From JAQGMJ01 sp036498945 (lineage in GTDB: Bacteria > Pseudomonadota > Gammaproteobacteria > Burkholderiales > JAEUOS01), in contig DASYEQ010000150.1 of the NCBI GenBank assembly GCA_036498945.1, forward strand, positions 1 through 64,000: 64,000 nucleotides of DNA, written 5' to 3'. Made by a program: the position numbers and the translations under genes. Below, piece after piece: positions 25,102-34,495 of the stretch. The notes under the pieces are model-generated. The model ran no database searches and had not been told where the DNA came from. It saw nothing but the letters and a program-made list of their open reading frames with translations. Positions within the stretch are counted from its first letter, which is position 1. Each line of letters starts with the position of its first letter.

Positions 25102-25371
25102 GCCGCCGCCGCAGCAGCACGCGCGTCACGTGGCTGTCATCGATCGTACATAAACTGCCTGATTGCCGGCTTGGTCAGCCAGCCCAGGGAGCAGATTGCG
25201 CCAACCGGACGGTGTGCCTTGCATACCGGCAGGCGGGCGCGCGCAATGCGGGATGCGCGAAAAACGATGGGCACGGGCCATGGCCGCGCAAGCGTTCGGG
25301 CAGTGCGTCGCGGTTTCGTAGTGGCGCGCCGTCCATCGAGTTGGTCCATCCTACCCAAGGAGAAATCCCCC

Positions 25372-26379
25372 ATGCGCATCGCCCGTGCCCTGCGCGGCCT
25401 GCTGGCGTTCGGCGTGTTCGCCGCCGCCGGTTCCGCGTTCGCCCAGACCGCGATTTGCTACAACTGCCCGCCCGAGTGGGCCGACTGGAAGGCGCAGATC
25501 GAGGCCATCAAGGCCAAGACCGGCGTCACCGTGCCGTTCGACAACAAGAACTCCGGCCAGTCGCTGGCGCAGATCGCCGCGGAGAAGGCCAACCCGGTGG
25601 CGGACGTCACCTACGTCGGCGTCACCTTCGGCGTGCAGGCGAAAAAGGACGGCCTGATCATGCCGTACAAGCCGGCGCACTTCGACCAGATTCCCGCCGA
25701 CCTGAAAGACCCGGACGGTTACTGGTTCACCATCCACTCCGGCACGCTCGGCTTCATGGTCAATGTCGATGCGCTCGGCGGCAAGCCGGTCCCGAAATCC
25801 TGGAAAGACCTGCTCAAGCCCGAGTACAAGGGCATGATCGGCTATCTCGACCCGGCTTCGGCCTTCGTCGGCTACGTCGGCGCGGTGGCGGTCAATACGT
25901 CGCTCGGCGGCACGCTGGACAACTTCACCCCGGCGATCAACTACTTCAAGGAGCTGAAGAAGAACCAGCCGATCGTCCCCAAGCAGACTTCCTACGCGCG
26001 CGTGCTCTCGGGCGAAATTCCCATCCTGTTCGATTACGACTTCAACGCCTATCGCGCCAAGTACAAGGACAAGGCGAATATTGCCTTCGTGATTCCGGCC
26101 GAAGGCACCGTCGCCGTGCCCTACGTCATGAGCATGGTGAAGAACGCTCCGCACCAGGCCGATGCCAGGAAGGTATTGGACTTCGTGCTGTCCGATGAAG
26201 GCCAGGCGCTGTGGGCCAACGCCTATCTGCGCCCGGTGCGCGCCTCCGCCATGTCGAAGGAAGCCGCCGCCAAGTTCCTGCCGGCCGCCGATTATGCGCG
26301 CACCAAGCCGATCAACTACGCCAGGATGGCCGAAGCGCAACGGGCGTTTTCCGAGCGCTACATGAAGGAAGTGCAATAA
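25372..26379 (+). CDS. ABC transporter periplasmic binding protein (family 1, phosphonate/iron-type)
   Basis: The 335-aa protein begins at ATG 25372, 11 bases after AAGGAG, with a signal peptide ending in GSAFAQ. The mature part resembles family 1 solute-binding proteins of the ferric-iron, polyamine and 2-aminoethylphosphonate type: IKAKTGVTVPFDNKNSGQ, ADVTYVGVTFG, then GTLGFMVNVDAL and KSWKDLLKPEYKGMIG. It heads an operon with two permeases, an ATPase and a GpdQ-like phosphodiesterase. That downstream hydrolase suggests the ligand may be an organophosphate such as a glycerophosphodiester; this is inference from context. Confidence 0.87.
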   Translation: MRIARALRGLLAFGVFAAAGSAFAQTAICYNCPPEWADWKAQIEAIKAKTGVTVPFDNKNSGQSLAQIAAEKANPVADVTYVGVTFGVQAKKDGLIMPYKPAHFDQIPADLKDPDGYWFTIHSGTLGFMVNVDALGGKPVPKSWKDLLKPEYKGMIGYLDPASAFVGYVGAVAVNTSLGGTLDNFTPAINYFKELKKNQPIVPKQTSYARVLSGEIPILFDYDFNAYRAKYKDKANIAFVIPAEGTVAVPYVMSMVKNAPHQADARKVLDFVLSDEGQALWANAYLRPVRASAMSKEAAAKFLPAADYARTKPINYARMAEAQRAFSERYMKEVQ

Positions 26380-26410
26380 GCGCGGCCGCGCGCCGCGTTC
26401 GCTGCAACGC

Positions 26411-27241
26411 ATGAACGGACGCGGTCTCGCCCCCACGCCGCTGCTCGGTGCCTTGCTGGCGCCGGCGGCGGCGTTTTTCCTCGCTTTCTGGCTGCTGCCG
26501 ATGGCGCGTCTCGTTGGCGTCGGCGCCAGCGGGCCGCAGGGCGTGGGCGCCTATTGGGCGATCCTCACCAACCGCAATTACCTGGCCAGCCTGGCCTGGA
26601 CCCTGGGGCTCTCCGCCGCGGTGACCCTGGCGACGCTCATCATCGCCACCATCGCCGGCCTGTTCCTCGAACGCAACCGCTTTCCCGGGCGCAGCCTGCT
26701 GCTCGCGGTGCTCACCTTTCCGCTCGCCTTTCCCGGCGTGGTGGTGGGCTTTTTGATCATCCTGTTGTGCGGGCGCCAGGGCATGATCGGCGACTTCACC
26801 CAATGGCTCACCGGTGAAAAGCTGGTGCTGGCCTATACGCTCACCGGCCTGTTCCTGGGTTACCTCTATTTCTCGATTCCGCGCGTCATCCTCACCGTGA
26901 TGGCGGCGGCGGAAAAGCTGGACCACGCGCTGGTCGAAGCCGCGCGCACGCTGGGCGCCAACCCCTGGCGGATCGTGCGCGACGTCACCCTGCCGGCGCT
27001 GGCGCCCGCGCTGATCTCCTCCGGCGCCATCTGCTTCGCCACCAGCATCGGCGCCTTCGGTACGGCCTTCACGCTCGCCACCAACATCACCGTGCTGCCG
27101 ATGACCATCTACAACGAGTTCACCAACTACGCCAACATCCCGGTGGCGGCCTCCCTCTCGGTGGTGCTCGGCGTGGTGACCTGGGCGGTGTTGGCGGGCG
27201 CGCGCAGCCTGGCGGGTAATACCGTGGCGGCGGCGGCCTGA
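26411..27241 (+). CDS. ABC transporter permease 1
   Basis: The 276-aa inner-membrane protein has six hydrophobic segments and the permease signature of binding-protein-dependent importers (EAARTLGANPWRIVRDVTLP near residues 175-195), which docks on the ATPase. It follows the binding-protein gene by 31 bp and is followed by the second permease with a single base between stop and start. No strong ribosome-binding site precedes its ATG. It pairs with the next product to form the heterodimeric channel. Confidence 0.88.
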   Translation: MNGRGLAPTPLLGALLAPAAAFFLAFWLLPMARLVGVGASGPQGVGAYWAILTNRNYLASLAWTLGLSAAVTLATLIIATIAGLFLERNRFPGRSLLLAVLTFPLAFPGVVVGFLIILLCGRQGMIGDFTQWLTGEKLVLAYTLTGLFLGYLYFSIPRVILTVMAAAEKLDHALVEAARTLGANPWRIVRDVTLPALAPALISSGAICFATSIGAFGTAFTLATNITVLPMTIYNEFTNYANIPVAASLSVVLGVVTWAVLAGARSLAGNTVAAAA

Positions 27242-27242
27242 G

Positions 27243-28043
27243 ATGAAGCGCGGCCTGCTCTTTTACGCCCAGCTCGCCTTCACCTTGCTGGTGTGCGCCT
27301 TCATGGTGGTGCCGATGGTGCTCTCGGTGATGGCGGGGCTCACCACCAATTACTTCGTCGGCATCAAGAGCGGCCTGACGTTCAAATGGATCGTGCAGGT
27401 GTGGGACCTGTATGAAAAGACCATCTACCTTTCGGTCGGTATCGCGCTGGCCTGCGTCGCCATCACGGCGCTGATCGGCGTGCCGGCGGCCTATGTGCTG
27501 GCGCGGCGCCAGGGGCGCGTCGCGCGCCTGATCGAGGAACTGATCGTGCTGCCGGTAGCGGTGCCGGGGCTGGCCACTGCGCTGGCGCTGATCCAGTTCT
27601 GGGGTACCTATCCCGGCTTTCGCACCAGTTGGCTGTTCATCCTGGTGGGGCATGTCATTTTCACGCTGCCGTTCATGGTGCGCCCGGTGCTGGCGGTGAT
27701 GCTGACCGGCGACCTGGGGAGCCTGGAAGAGGCGGCCGCCACGCTCGGGGCGGGCTTCGCGCGGCGCTTTTTCAGCGTGGTGTTGCCGAATGTGAAAAGC
27801 GGCGTCCTCGCCGGCGCCTTGATGGTGCTCACTTTGTCGGTGGGCGAATTCAACATTACATGGATGTTGCACACCCCGCTCACCATGACCCTGCCGGTCG
27901 GACTGGCCGATAGCTACGCTTCGATGCGCCTGGAGATCGGATCGGCATATACGATTATCTTTTTCCTTATCATCATTCCGTTACTAATGGCGATGCAGTA
28001 TTGGAGCCATCTCTCGCATGGAGGTGGCAAGTCCCGGCCATGA
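27243..28043 (+). CDS. ABC transporter permease 2
   Basis: The 266-aa protein is the second permease, with six hydrophobic segments and the EAA-type loop (LEEAAATLGAGFARRFFSVV near residue 165). Its start lies one base after the previous stop and its own stop overlaps the ATPase start (ATGA), so translational coupling is tight. A split pair of permeases with a family 1 binding protein is the arrangement of PhnU/PhnV-type and polyamine-type importers. Confidence 0.88.
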   Translation: MKRGLLFYAQLAFTLLVCAFMVVPMVLSVMAGLTTNYFVGIKSGLTFKWIVQVWDLYEKTIYLSVGIALACVAITALIGVPAAYVLARRQGRVARLIEELIVLPVAVPGLATALALIQFWGTYPGFRTSWLFILVGHVIFTLPFMVRPVLAVMLTGDLGSLEEAAATLGAGFARRFFSVVLPNVKSGVLAGALMVLTLSVGEFNITWMLHTPLTMTLPVGLADSYASMRLEIGSAYTIIFFLIIIPLLMAMQYWSHLSHGGGKSRP

Positions 28044-29092
28044 GCACGAGTACCGCGATTTCGATTTTGCAGTGCGGCAAGACCTATCCCAACGGCGCGC
28101 GTGCCTTGCGCCCGGTGGATCTCGAGGTGCGCCCGGGCGAAACCCTGGTGCTGCTCGGGCCCTCGGGCTGCGGCAAGACCAGCCTCTTGCGCATGATCGC
28201 CGGGCTGGAAAGCCCGGACGCCGGCGGGCGCATCCTGTTCGGCGCGGAGGAGGTCACTACGCTGCCGCCGGAGCGGCGCAACGTCGGCATGGTGTTCCAG
28301 AGCTATGCCCTGTTTCCCAACATGACGGTGGCGCAAAACGTCGGCTATGGCCTGCAGGTGAGAAAAGAGCCGTCCGCGGTGCGCCGGCAGCGCGTCGCCG
28401 AGATGCTGGAGATGGTGCAGCTCACCCAGTTCGCCGAGCGCCGCATCGACCAGCTTTCCGGCGGGCAGCGCCAGCGCGTGGCGCTCGCGCGCGCGATTGC
28501 CGTCACCCCGCGCGTGCTGCTGCTCGACGAGCCGCTGACCGCGCTCGACGCCAAGCTGCGCGAATCCCTGCGCGTGGACATCGACGCGCTGCTCACCCGC
28601 GCCGGCATCACCGCCATCTACGTCACCCACGATCAGGCCGAGGCGATGGCCCTGGGCGACCGCATCGTGGTGATGGATCACGGCGAGATCGTGCAGATCG
28701 GCACGCCGACCGAGATCTACCATTCGCCGGCGAATGCCTTCGTGGCGGACTTCGTCGGCTCGGTGAACCGCCTGCAGGGCAAGGTGGAGAACGGCTTGTG
28801 GCGCTGCGGCAATGCCACCTTGCCCTGGCCGCAGGGTTCGTCTGCCGGCGCGCCCGCCAGCGGCGTGGTGATGGTGCGCCCGGAAGATGTGCGCATCGCC
28901 GGCAGCGGCGAAGGCGCCATCAGCGGCACGCTCACCGCGCGCTATTTCCTCGGCAACCGTACGCGCCTGTTGGTCGACATCGGCCAGGGCGCGCCGATTC
29001 TGGTCGATACCAGCGAGCGCGCCGCCGTCGCGCTGGAGTCGCAGGTGCATTTGCGCATCGATCCCGCCACCATGATTGTGTTGCCCGCGTGA
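28040..29092 (+). CDS. ABC transporter ATP-binding protein
   Basis: The 351-aa ATPase energises the importer. Walker A is GPSGCGKT (residues 40-47), the signature LSGGQ is at 139-143, and Walker B LLLDEP at 160-165, with the switch histidine in VTHDQAEA. A C-terminal TOBE-type beta domain (residues about 240-350) is present, typical of carbohydrate, polyamine, iron and phosphonate importers. ATG 28040 overlaps the permease stop, which favours it over the ATG 39 bp upstream. Confidence 0.92.
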   Translation: MSTSTAISILQCGKTYPNGARALRPVDLEVRPGETLVLLGPSGCGKTSLLRMIAGLESPDAGGRILFGAEEVTTLPPERRNVGMVFQSYALFPNMTVAQNVGYGLQVRKEPSAVRRQRVAEMLEMVQLTQFAERRIDQLSGGQRQRVALARAIAVTPRVLLLDEPLTALDAKLRESLRVDIDALLTRAGITAIYVTHDQAEAMALGDRIVVMDHGEIVQIGTPTEIYHSPANAFVADFVGSVNRLQGKVENGLWRCGNATLPWPQGSSAGAPASGVVMVRPEDVRIAGSGEGAISGTLTARYFLGNRTRLLVDIGQGAPILVDTSERAAVALESQVHLRIDPATMIVLPA

Positions 29093-29137
29093 AGGCGTAT
29101 GCTTCCTCCGGGTGCTTGAATTCTTGACGCAGGTGCA

Positions 29138-29983
29138 GTGATGAAGCCCAATTCCGCCAAGCCGTTCCTGATCGCCCAGATCAGCGACCTGCACATCAAG
29201 GCGCGCGGCGCCTTGTCGTACCGCGTGGTCGATACCGCGCGCCACCTGCGCCAAGCCATCGCGCACATCAAGGGCTTGAAGCAGCGCCCGGACATCGTGG
29301 TGGCCACCGGCGACCTCACCGATTTCGGCAAGCCGGAGGAATACGACCTCCTGCGCGAACTGCTGGGCGAACTCGACTTGCCGCTGTATCTGATGCCCGG
29401 CAACCACGACGAGCGCAACAACCTGCGCGCCGCCTTCCCCGAGCACACCTACCTGCGCCAGCAAGACGAATTCATCCAGTATTTCATCGACGACTGGCCG
29501 CTGCGCATTCTCGCGCTGGACACGTTGATCCCCGGCGAGTCCGGCGGCATGCTGTGCGAAAAGCGCCTCGGCTGGCTCGCCGGGCAACTGCGCACGCACC
29601 CGGACAAGCCGACCCTGATCATGATGCACCACCCGCCGTTTCGCACCCTGATCGGCCACATGGACGAGATCGGCCTGGCCGACCCCGACAAGTTCAAGTG
29701 CGTGCTGGTGAACCACCCGCAGGTGCAGGCGGTGATTTGCGGCCATTTGCATCGCCCGATCGAGACGGTGTGGAAGGGCATCTTCATGTCCACCGCGCCC
29801 AGCCCCGCGCACCAGGTGGCGCTCGACCTCGCGCCGGATGCGCCTTCCCGATTCATGATGGAGCCGCCGGCGATCCGCCTGCACGCCTGGACGGCGGAAG
29901 ACGGCTGGCTCAGCCACACTTCCTACATCGGCAGGTTCGACGGGCCGTATCCGTTTTACGACGAGGGCGGGCTGATCGACTGA
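29138..29983 (+). CDS. GpdQ-like calcineurin-type phosphodiesterase
   Basis: The 281-aa protein is a binuclear metallophosphoesterase. The metal-binding motifs are in order: SDLHI (Asp17, His19), ATGDLTDFG, PGNHDER, MMHHPP and CGHLHRP. Overall sequence and spacing resemble glycerophosphodiesterase GpdQ and class III cyclic-nucleotide phosphodiesterases. It has no signal peptide, so it acts in the cytoplasm. It follows the ABC ATPase by 45 bp on the same strand, so it most likely hydrolyses what the transporter brings in, releasing glycerol phosphate or a similar product. Confidence 0.87.
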   Translation: MMKPNSAKPFLIAQISDLHIKARGALSYRVVDTARHLRQAIAHIKGLKQRPDIVVATGDLTDFGKPEEYDLLRELLGELDLPLYLMPGNHDERNNLRAAFPEHTYLRQQDEFIQYFIDDWPLRILALDTLIPGESGGMLCEKRLGWLAGQLRTHPDKPTLIMMHHPPFRTLIGHMDEIGLADPDKFKCVLVNHPQVQAVICGHLHRPIETVWKGIFMSTAPSPAHQVALDLAPDAPSRFMMEPPAIRLHAWTAEDGWLSHTSYIGRFDGPYPFYDEGGLID

Positions 29984-30005
29984 CGCGCGGCTGGCTTAGC
30001 CGCGC

Positions 30006-30659
30006 CTACTGGATGCCGGGTATTGCGATTACCCGGCCGTCGGCCACCGCGTAGACACGGTCGCCCGCCACCGGTGAAATCGTTGCGGTGCCGGTGAAGT
30101 CGCCGAAGGCCGGCAGCACGCCGACCCGCTCGCCCAGCCAGAAGCAGGGCAGGCGCAGGCTTTCGCGCCGGCCGCTCAGGCGAAACGCCGGGTGCAGGTG
30201 CCCCGCCAGCACATAGCTGTCGAGAAAGGGCCTGGGGTGGTGGCACAAGGCGAACGGGCCCTCGATATAGGGCTCGCCCACCATCTCGATGCGCAAATCG
30301 GCCGGCGGCGCGCCGGCATTGCGGTCGTGATTGCCTTCGACCAGCAGCAGTTGCAGATTGGCGCGGCGTTCGCGCCATTCGCGCAAGGTCGCCAGGGTAG
30401 CGGGCGCGTGGGATTCGCGGGCGTGGAACAGGTCGCCGAGAAACACCACGCGTTCGATCTCGTGGGCATCGATCAATGCGTCCAGGCGTGCCAGGTTGTT
30501 CGCGGTGGTGCCCGCCGGCACCGGCATGCCGCGCGCACGAAAGGCCGCCGCCTTGCCGAAGTGGGCATCGGCGATCAGCAGGGTGCGGCGCGCGGGCCAG
30601 ACCATGGCGTGGTCGCCGCACAGCACCACGTCCTCGCCGGCCAGTTGAATCGACTTCAT
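30006..30659 (-). CDS. pdeM: Ligase-associated DNA damage response endonuclease PdeM
   Basis: The 217-aa metallophosphoesterase has the motifs IADAHFGKAAAFR, FLGDLFHAR, EGNHDRN, LCHHP and AGHLHP. The combination with the FGK segment right after the first motif is typical of PdeM. PdeM, a Lhr-like helicase, an exonuclease and an ATP-dependent ligase form a DNA repair set in many bacteria. Here PdeM follows the helicase by 9 bp on the same strand. The ligase and exonuclease are not in the window. Confidence 0.88.
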   Translation of the reverse strand: MKSIQLAGEDVVLCGDHAMVWPARRTLLIADAHFGKAAAFRARGMPVPAGTTANNLARLDALIDAHEIERVVFLGDLFHARESHAPATLATLREWRERRANLQLLLVEGNHDRNAGAPPADLRIEMVGEPYIEGPFALCHHPRPFLDSYVLAGHLHPAFRLSGRRESLRLPCFWLGERVGVLPAFGDFTGTATISPVAGDRVYAVADGRVIAIPGIQ

Positions 30660-30668
30660 ACCTGTATT

Positions 30669-33323
30669 TTATTCCAGGTCTGCCGCCTGCTCCAGTTCAC
30701 CCAGCAGGCGCTCGACCATGCCGCTCACCGATTCGGTGGAGACCGCTTCGCGCAGGCGCTCGACCATCAGCGGGAAGGAAAAGGGGGTGAAGCGCGGCGG
30801 CCTGGTGATCACGAGTTTGCGCTTTCTCATCCGCTTCAATGTTTCCCGCAGGCGGCCGATTTCCAGTTCCTGTTCGAGGGCTTCGCGCTCGGCTTGCGAG
30901 AGCAGCAGGTTGCCGCGGTCGTGCTTGCGGAACACTTCGTAGAAGAGGGAGGAGGAGGCCTGCACCTGGCGCGTCGATTTCGGCGCGCCGGGGAAGCCCT
31001 GGAACACCAGGCCGGCGACGCGGGCGATCTCGCGAAAGCGGCGCTGTGCCAACTCGGACGCGTTGAGGCTGTCGAGCACGTCCTTCAGCAGGTCGTCTTC
31101 CGACAGCAGGCCTTCGCGGATCAGCTTTTTCCAGTCGAAGGCCTGGGCCGAGAGCAGCTCGAAGCCGTAGTCGTTCATCGAGATGGAAAATGTGCCCGGC
31201 TTGTCGCGCGCCGCGCGCCAGGCGATGAGAGACGCCAGGCCGATGTGCACCATGCGCCCGGCGAAGGGGTAGACGAACAGGTGGTGGCCTTCGCGCGAGA
31301 CGATGGTCTCCAGCACCAGGTTGTCCGGCCCCGGCAGCACCGACCACTTCTCCTGCAAGGCGATCAAGGGCTTCACCGCGCGCGTTTCCGGTTCATCGAA
31401 ATGCCCGGCGTGCATCTGGCCCATCACCTCCAGCGTGCTCTCGGCCAGCTCGCTGGAAAACGACATGCGGCTGCCGTTCCATTGCGGCACCACGCCGGTC
31501 TTGCGCTTGGCCTTTTTGACATAGGCGGTCATGTCCTGCACGCGGATCAGTTCCAGCACGCGGCCGCCGAAGGTAAAGGCGTCGCCCGGCTTCAGGCGCG
31601 CGATGAAACCTTCCTCGATGGTGCCGATGCGCCCGCCCGCCAGCCAGGCCACGTGCATCATCGAATCCGCCGTGATGGTGCCCACCGACATGCGGTGGCG
31701 CCGCGCCACCATCTGCGAGGGCACGCGGTAGAGGCCGTGCTCGTCTTTCGCCACGCGGTGATAGTCCGGGTAGGCCGAGAGCGGGCCGCCATCCTGCACG
31801 AAGGCCAGGCACCAGTCGAATTCTTCGCGCGTCAACTCGCGGTAGGCGTAGGCGCCTCTGACTTCGTTGAACAGTTCGTCGGCCTCGAAGCCGCCGCCCA
31901 GGGCCATGCTCACCAGGTGCTGCACCAGCACATCCAGCGGTTTGTCCGGCGACTTGCGCGATTCGATATGCCGCGCGGCAGCGGCCTGGCGCGCGGCCAC
32001 GGCTTCCACCAGCTCCAGCGCGTTGGTCGGCACCACGGTGGCGCGCGAGACACGCCCGGGTGCGTGCCCCGAGCGGCCGGCGCGCTGCAACAGGCGCGCG
32101 ATGCCCTTGGGCGAACCGATTTGCAGCACCCGCTCGACCGGCAGGAAGTCCACGCCGAGATCGAGGCTGGAGGTGGACACCACGGCTTTCAGCCGCCCCT
32201 CCTTCAAACCGAGTTCCACCCAATCGCGAATCTCGCGGTCCAGCGAGCCATGGTGTAGCGCAATGATGCCGGCCCAGTCGGGGCGCATCTCCAGCAGGCG
32301 CTGGTACCAGATTTCCGCCTGCGAGCGCACGTTGGTGAAAACGAGGGTGGTGGCGTGCTTGTCGATTTCCTCCACAACCTCGGGCAGCAGCTTGATGCCG
32401 ATGTGCCCGCCCCAGGGGAAGCGCTCCATGGTTTTGGGGATCAGCGTGTCGATGACGATATTCTTCTGCTCGCGCCCCTGCACCATCACCGCGTGGTTCG
32501 CTTGCGCGCCCAGCAGCGCATCGCGCGCGGTTTCGAGATTGCCGAGGGTGGCGGAGAGTCCCCACACCTGCATCTGCGGCTGCCAGTGTGCAAGCCGCGC
32601 CAGTGCCAGTTGCGCCTGTACGCCGCGCTTGTTGCCCATCAGCTCATGCCATTCGTCGATGATCACGCAGCGCACGTGGGCGAACTGGTGGCGGCTGTCG
32701 GCACGGGTCAATAGTAACGTCAGGCTCTCCGGCGTGGTCACCAGCACCGCCGGCGGCTTCTTGTCCATTCGCGCTTTTTCGCTCGCCGCCGTGTCGCCGG
32801 TGCGCGGCGCCACCCGCAGGTCCAGGCCCAGGTAGGGCAGGGGAGCTTGCAGGGCGCGCACGGTGTCGGCGGCGAGCGCGCGCATCGGCGTGATCCACAG
32901 GATGGTCAGCGGCTTTGCCGGCTCGGGTTTTTCCAGTGGCGCATCGAGCAGGCCGGGGTAGAGCGAGGCGAGCGCGCCCAGCCAGACCGCGTAGGTCTTG
33001 CCCGAGCCGGTGCTGGCATGCAACAGGCCGCTCTTGCCGGCGGCCATCGCTTTCCAGACTTCGCGCTGGAAGGAGAAAGGTTGCCAGCCGCGCGCCTCGA
33101 ACCAGCCGGGAATCGACACCGGCGGCCCGATCACCTCGGGCGCCACCTCGTCATTCGCCGGCGCGCACGCCTGCGCATGAAAGTCGAGATCGCTTTGCTC
33201 GCCCTCGAGCAGCTTTTTCTCACGCGACTCCTCGCGGCGCTTGCGGTCGAGCTGCTTGCCAAGGTGATTGGTGGCGGCGAGCGCGGCGGGCAGGCCGCGG
33301 TGATTGCTGCGGGGCTTGCGCAC
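30669..33323 (-). CDS. Ligase-associated DNA damage response DEXH-box helicase (Lhr-type)
   Basis: The 884-aa superfamily 2 helicase has motif I STGSGKT (residues 104-110), TTPESLTLLL, motif II IIDEWHE, motif III LSATLG, and the C-terminal RecA-type domain with SSLDLGVDFLPVERV and QRAGRSGH. A long Lhr-type C-terminal region follows. A charged 60-residue N-terminal tail precedes the helicase core. It is translated ahead of pdeM, matching the ligase-associated repair module of proteobacteria, where it unwinds damaged duplexes for nuclease and ligase. Confidence 0.9.
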   Translation of the reverse strand: MRKPRSNHRGLPAALAATNHLGKQLDRKRREESREKKLLEGEQSDLDFHAQACAPANDEVAPEVIGPPVSIPGWFEARGWQPFSFQREVWKAMAAGKSGLLHASTGSGKTYAVWLGALASLYPGLLDAPLEKPEPAKPLTILWITPMRALAADTVRALQAPLPYLGLDLRVAPRTGDTAASEKARMDKKPPAVLVTTPESLTLLLTRADSRHQFAHVRCVIIDEWHELMGNKRGVQAQLALARLAHWQPQMQVWGLSATLGNLETARDALLGAQANHAVMVQGREQKNIVIDTLIPKTMERFPWGGHIGIKLLPEVVEEIDKHATTLVFTNVRSQAEIWYQRLLEMRPDWAGIIALHHGSLDREIRDWVELGLKEGRLKAVVSTSSLDLGVDFLPVERVLQIGSPKGIARLLQRAGRSGHAPGRVSRATVVPTNALELVEAVAARQAAAARHIESRKSPDKPLDVLVQHLVSMALGGGFEADELFNEVRGAYAYRELTREEFDWCLAFVQDGGPLSAYPDYHRVAKDEHGLYRVPSQMVARRHRMSVGTITADSMMHVAWLAGGRIGTIEEGFIARLKPGDAFTFGGRVLELIRVQDMTAYVKKAKRKTGVVPQWNGSRMSFSSELAESTLEVMGQMHAGHFDEPETRAVKPLIALQEKWSVLPGPDNLVLETIVSREGHHLFVYPFAGRMVHIGLASLIAWRAARDKPGTFSISMNDYGFELLSAQAFDWKKLIREGLLSEDDLLKDVLDSLNASELAQRRFREIARVAGLVFQGFPGAPKSTRQVQASSSLFYEVFRKHDRGNLLLSQAEREALEQELEIGRLRETLKRMRKRKLVITRPPRFTPFSFPLMVERLREAVSTESVSGMVERLLGELEQAADLE

Positions 33324-33334
33324 GGCTGGAGTTC

Positions 33335-33823
33335 TTACTGGTCCGACTCGCCAAAGAGCTTGCGCTTGAAGGTCTCGAAGGCCTCGTCGCGATCGGTATA
33401 GGTTTCGCGGATCGAGTGTTCGTTGCGCGCCTGCTCGGCGCCGACGAAGGCGGCCAGCGCCTCCTTCAGCGCCGGCGTCAGGTTGCGGTCGGCGGAGAGC
33501 ACCACCTGGCTCACCAGCGCCGGGTCGATGTGCGCCGGCCCGGCGAGGTAAAGCCTGGCGCGCGCCGGGATCGATTCCAGCAGGCCCAGCAGCGCGCGCT
33601 CGCCTTCATGCGGGGCGAGGTAGGTAGCGTCCGGCAGGCGGGTGATCAGCGGCGGGCCTTCGATCGAAGGCGGCTCCCAGGCGGCGGCGATGTAGTGCAC
33701 GTGCACCTTGTCGCTGGCGGAAACGGCGCGGAACACGCAGCCGATCCACACGCCGTCGCTCCAGCGCCGTGTCAGGCGCGGCACGACTTCGTGGATGAAA
33801 CGCGATTGGGTGGCCTTGTCCAT
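33335..33823 (-). CDS. Unknown protein, 162 aa
   Basis: Not recognised. It lacks signal or membrane segments and is predicted mixed alpha/beta, ending in a charged helix (RDEAFETFKRKLFGES). It lies 11 bp upstream of the helicase gene on the same strand and is probably in the same transcript, so a link to the helicase or to DNA repair is possible but unproven. No motif of the missing ligase or exonuclease is visible. Confidence 0.65.
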   Translation of the reverse strand: MDKATQSRFIHEVVPRLTRRWSDGVWIGCVFRAVSASDKVHVHYIAAAWEPPSIEGPPLITRLPDATYLAPHEGERALLGLLESIPARARLYLAGPAHIDPALVSQVVLSADRNLTPALKEALAAFVGAEQARNEHSIRETYTDRDEAFETFKRKLFGESDQ

Positions 33824-33962
33824 GAGCGCGAATGTGCAAGGCCATTATGCCTGTGAACGCGCTGGTGCGCGAGGCCCTCGATTGGCGATTGCGCGGGTCC
33901 GGCCATCAAGGCTATGATGCCCGCGCAGTACCGTCCAAAACCATGCACCAGGGAGAATCGAC

Positions 33963-34391
33963 ATGGAAGTTCCAGCAAACAATCCGTACCAAACGCCGCA
34001 AGCCCCCGTCGCCGACGCGCTGTCCGCCGATGCCGGCCGCAAGCTCACCCCCAAGGAAATCTACTTTTCCTTCGAAGGCCGCCTCTCGCGCAAGCCATTC
34101 TGGCTGTACAGCCTGGCGCTGATCGTGCCGCTGTGGATTCTCTTTTTCATCCTGGCCTTGATCAGCAAGACCCTGATGATGATCGTTGCGGTGCCGCTCG
34201 ACATCGTGATGATCTGGGTCGGCCTGGCGCTGCAGGTCAAGCGCTGGCACGACCGCGACAAGTCGGGCTGGTGGGTCCTGATCGGCCTGATCCCGCTGAT
34301 CGGCACCTTGTGGGTGTTCGTCGAAGCCGGCTGCCTGCGCGGCACCGAAGGCGGCAACCGCTTTGGCGGCGACGCCACCGACCAGTACTGA
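33963..34391 (+). CDS. DUF805 membrane protein
   Basis: The 142-aa protein has the DUF805 layout: N-terminal NPYQTPQAP tail, then FSFEGRLSRKPFWLYSLAL, hydrophobic segments at about 50-85 and 105-122, and the KRWHDRDKSGWW motif between them. These inner-membrane proteins are widespread and have no settled function. It is divergent from the preceding gene and stands as a single gene. AGGGAGAA precedes the ATG. Confidence 0.87.
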   Translation: MEVPANNPYQTPQAPVADALSADAGRKLTPKEIYFSFEGRLSRKPFWLYSLALIVPLWILFFILALISKTLMMIVAVPLDIVMIWVGLALQVKRWHDRDKSGWWVLIGLIPLIGTLWVFVEAGCLRGTEGGNRFGGDATDQY

Positions 34392-34495
34392 CCCCTGTTC
34401 CCGGCCGGGTGTCGCCGTTGGCGGCCCGGCCGGCGCCGGTCGGTAATTGTGATGGCGGGCGCGGCTTGATCGCCGCGTCCATGCAGGCCGGCCGG

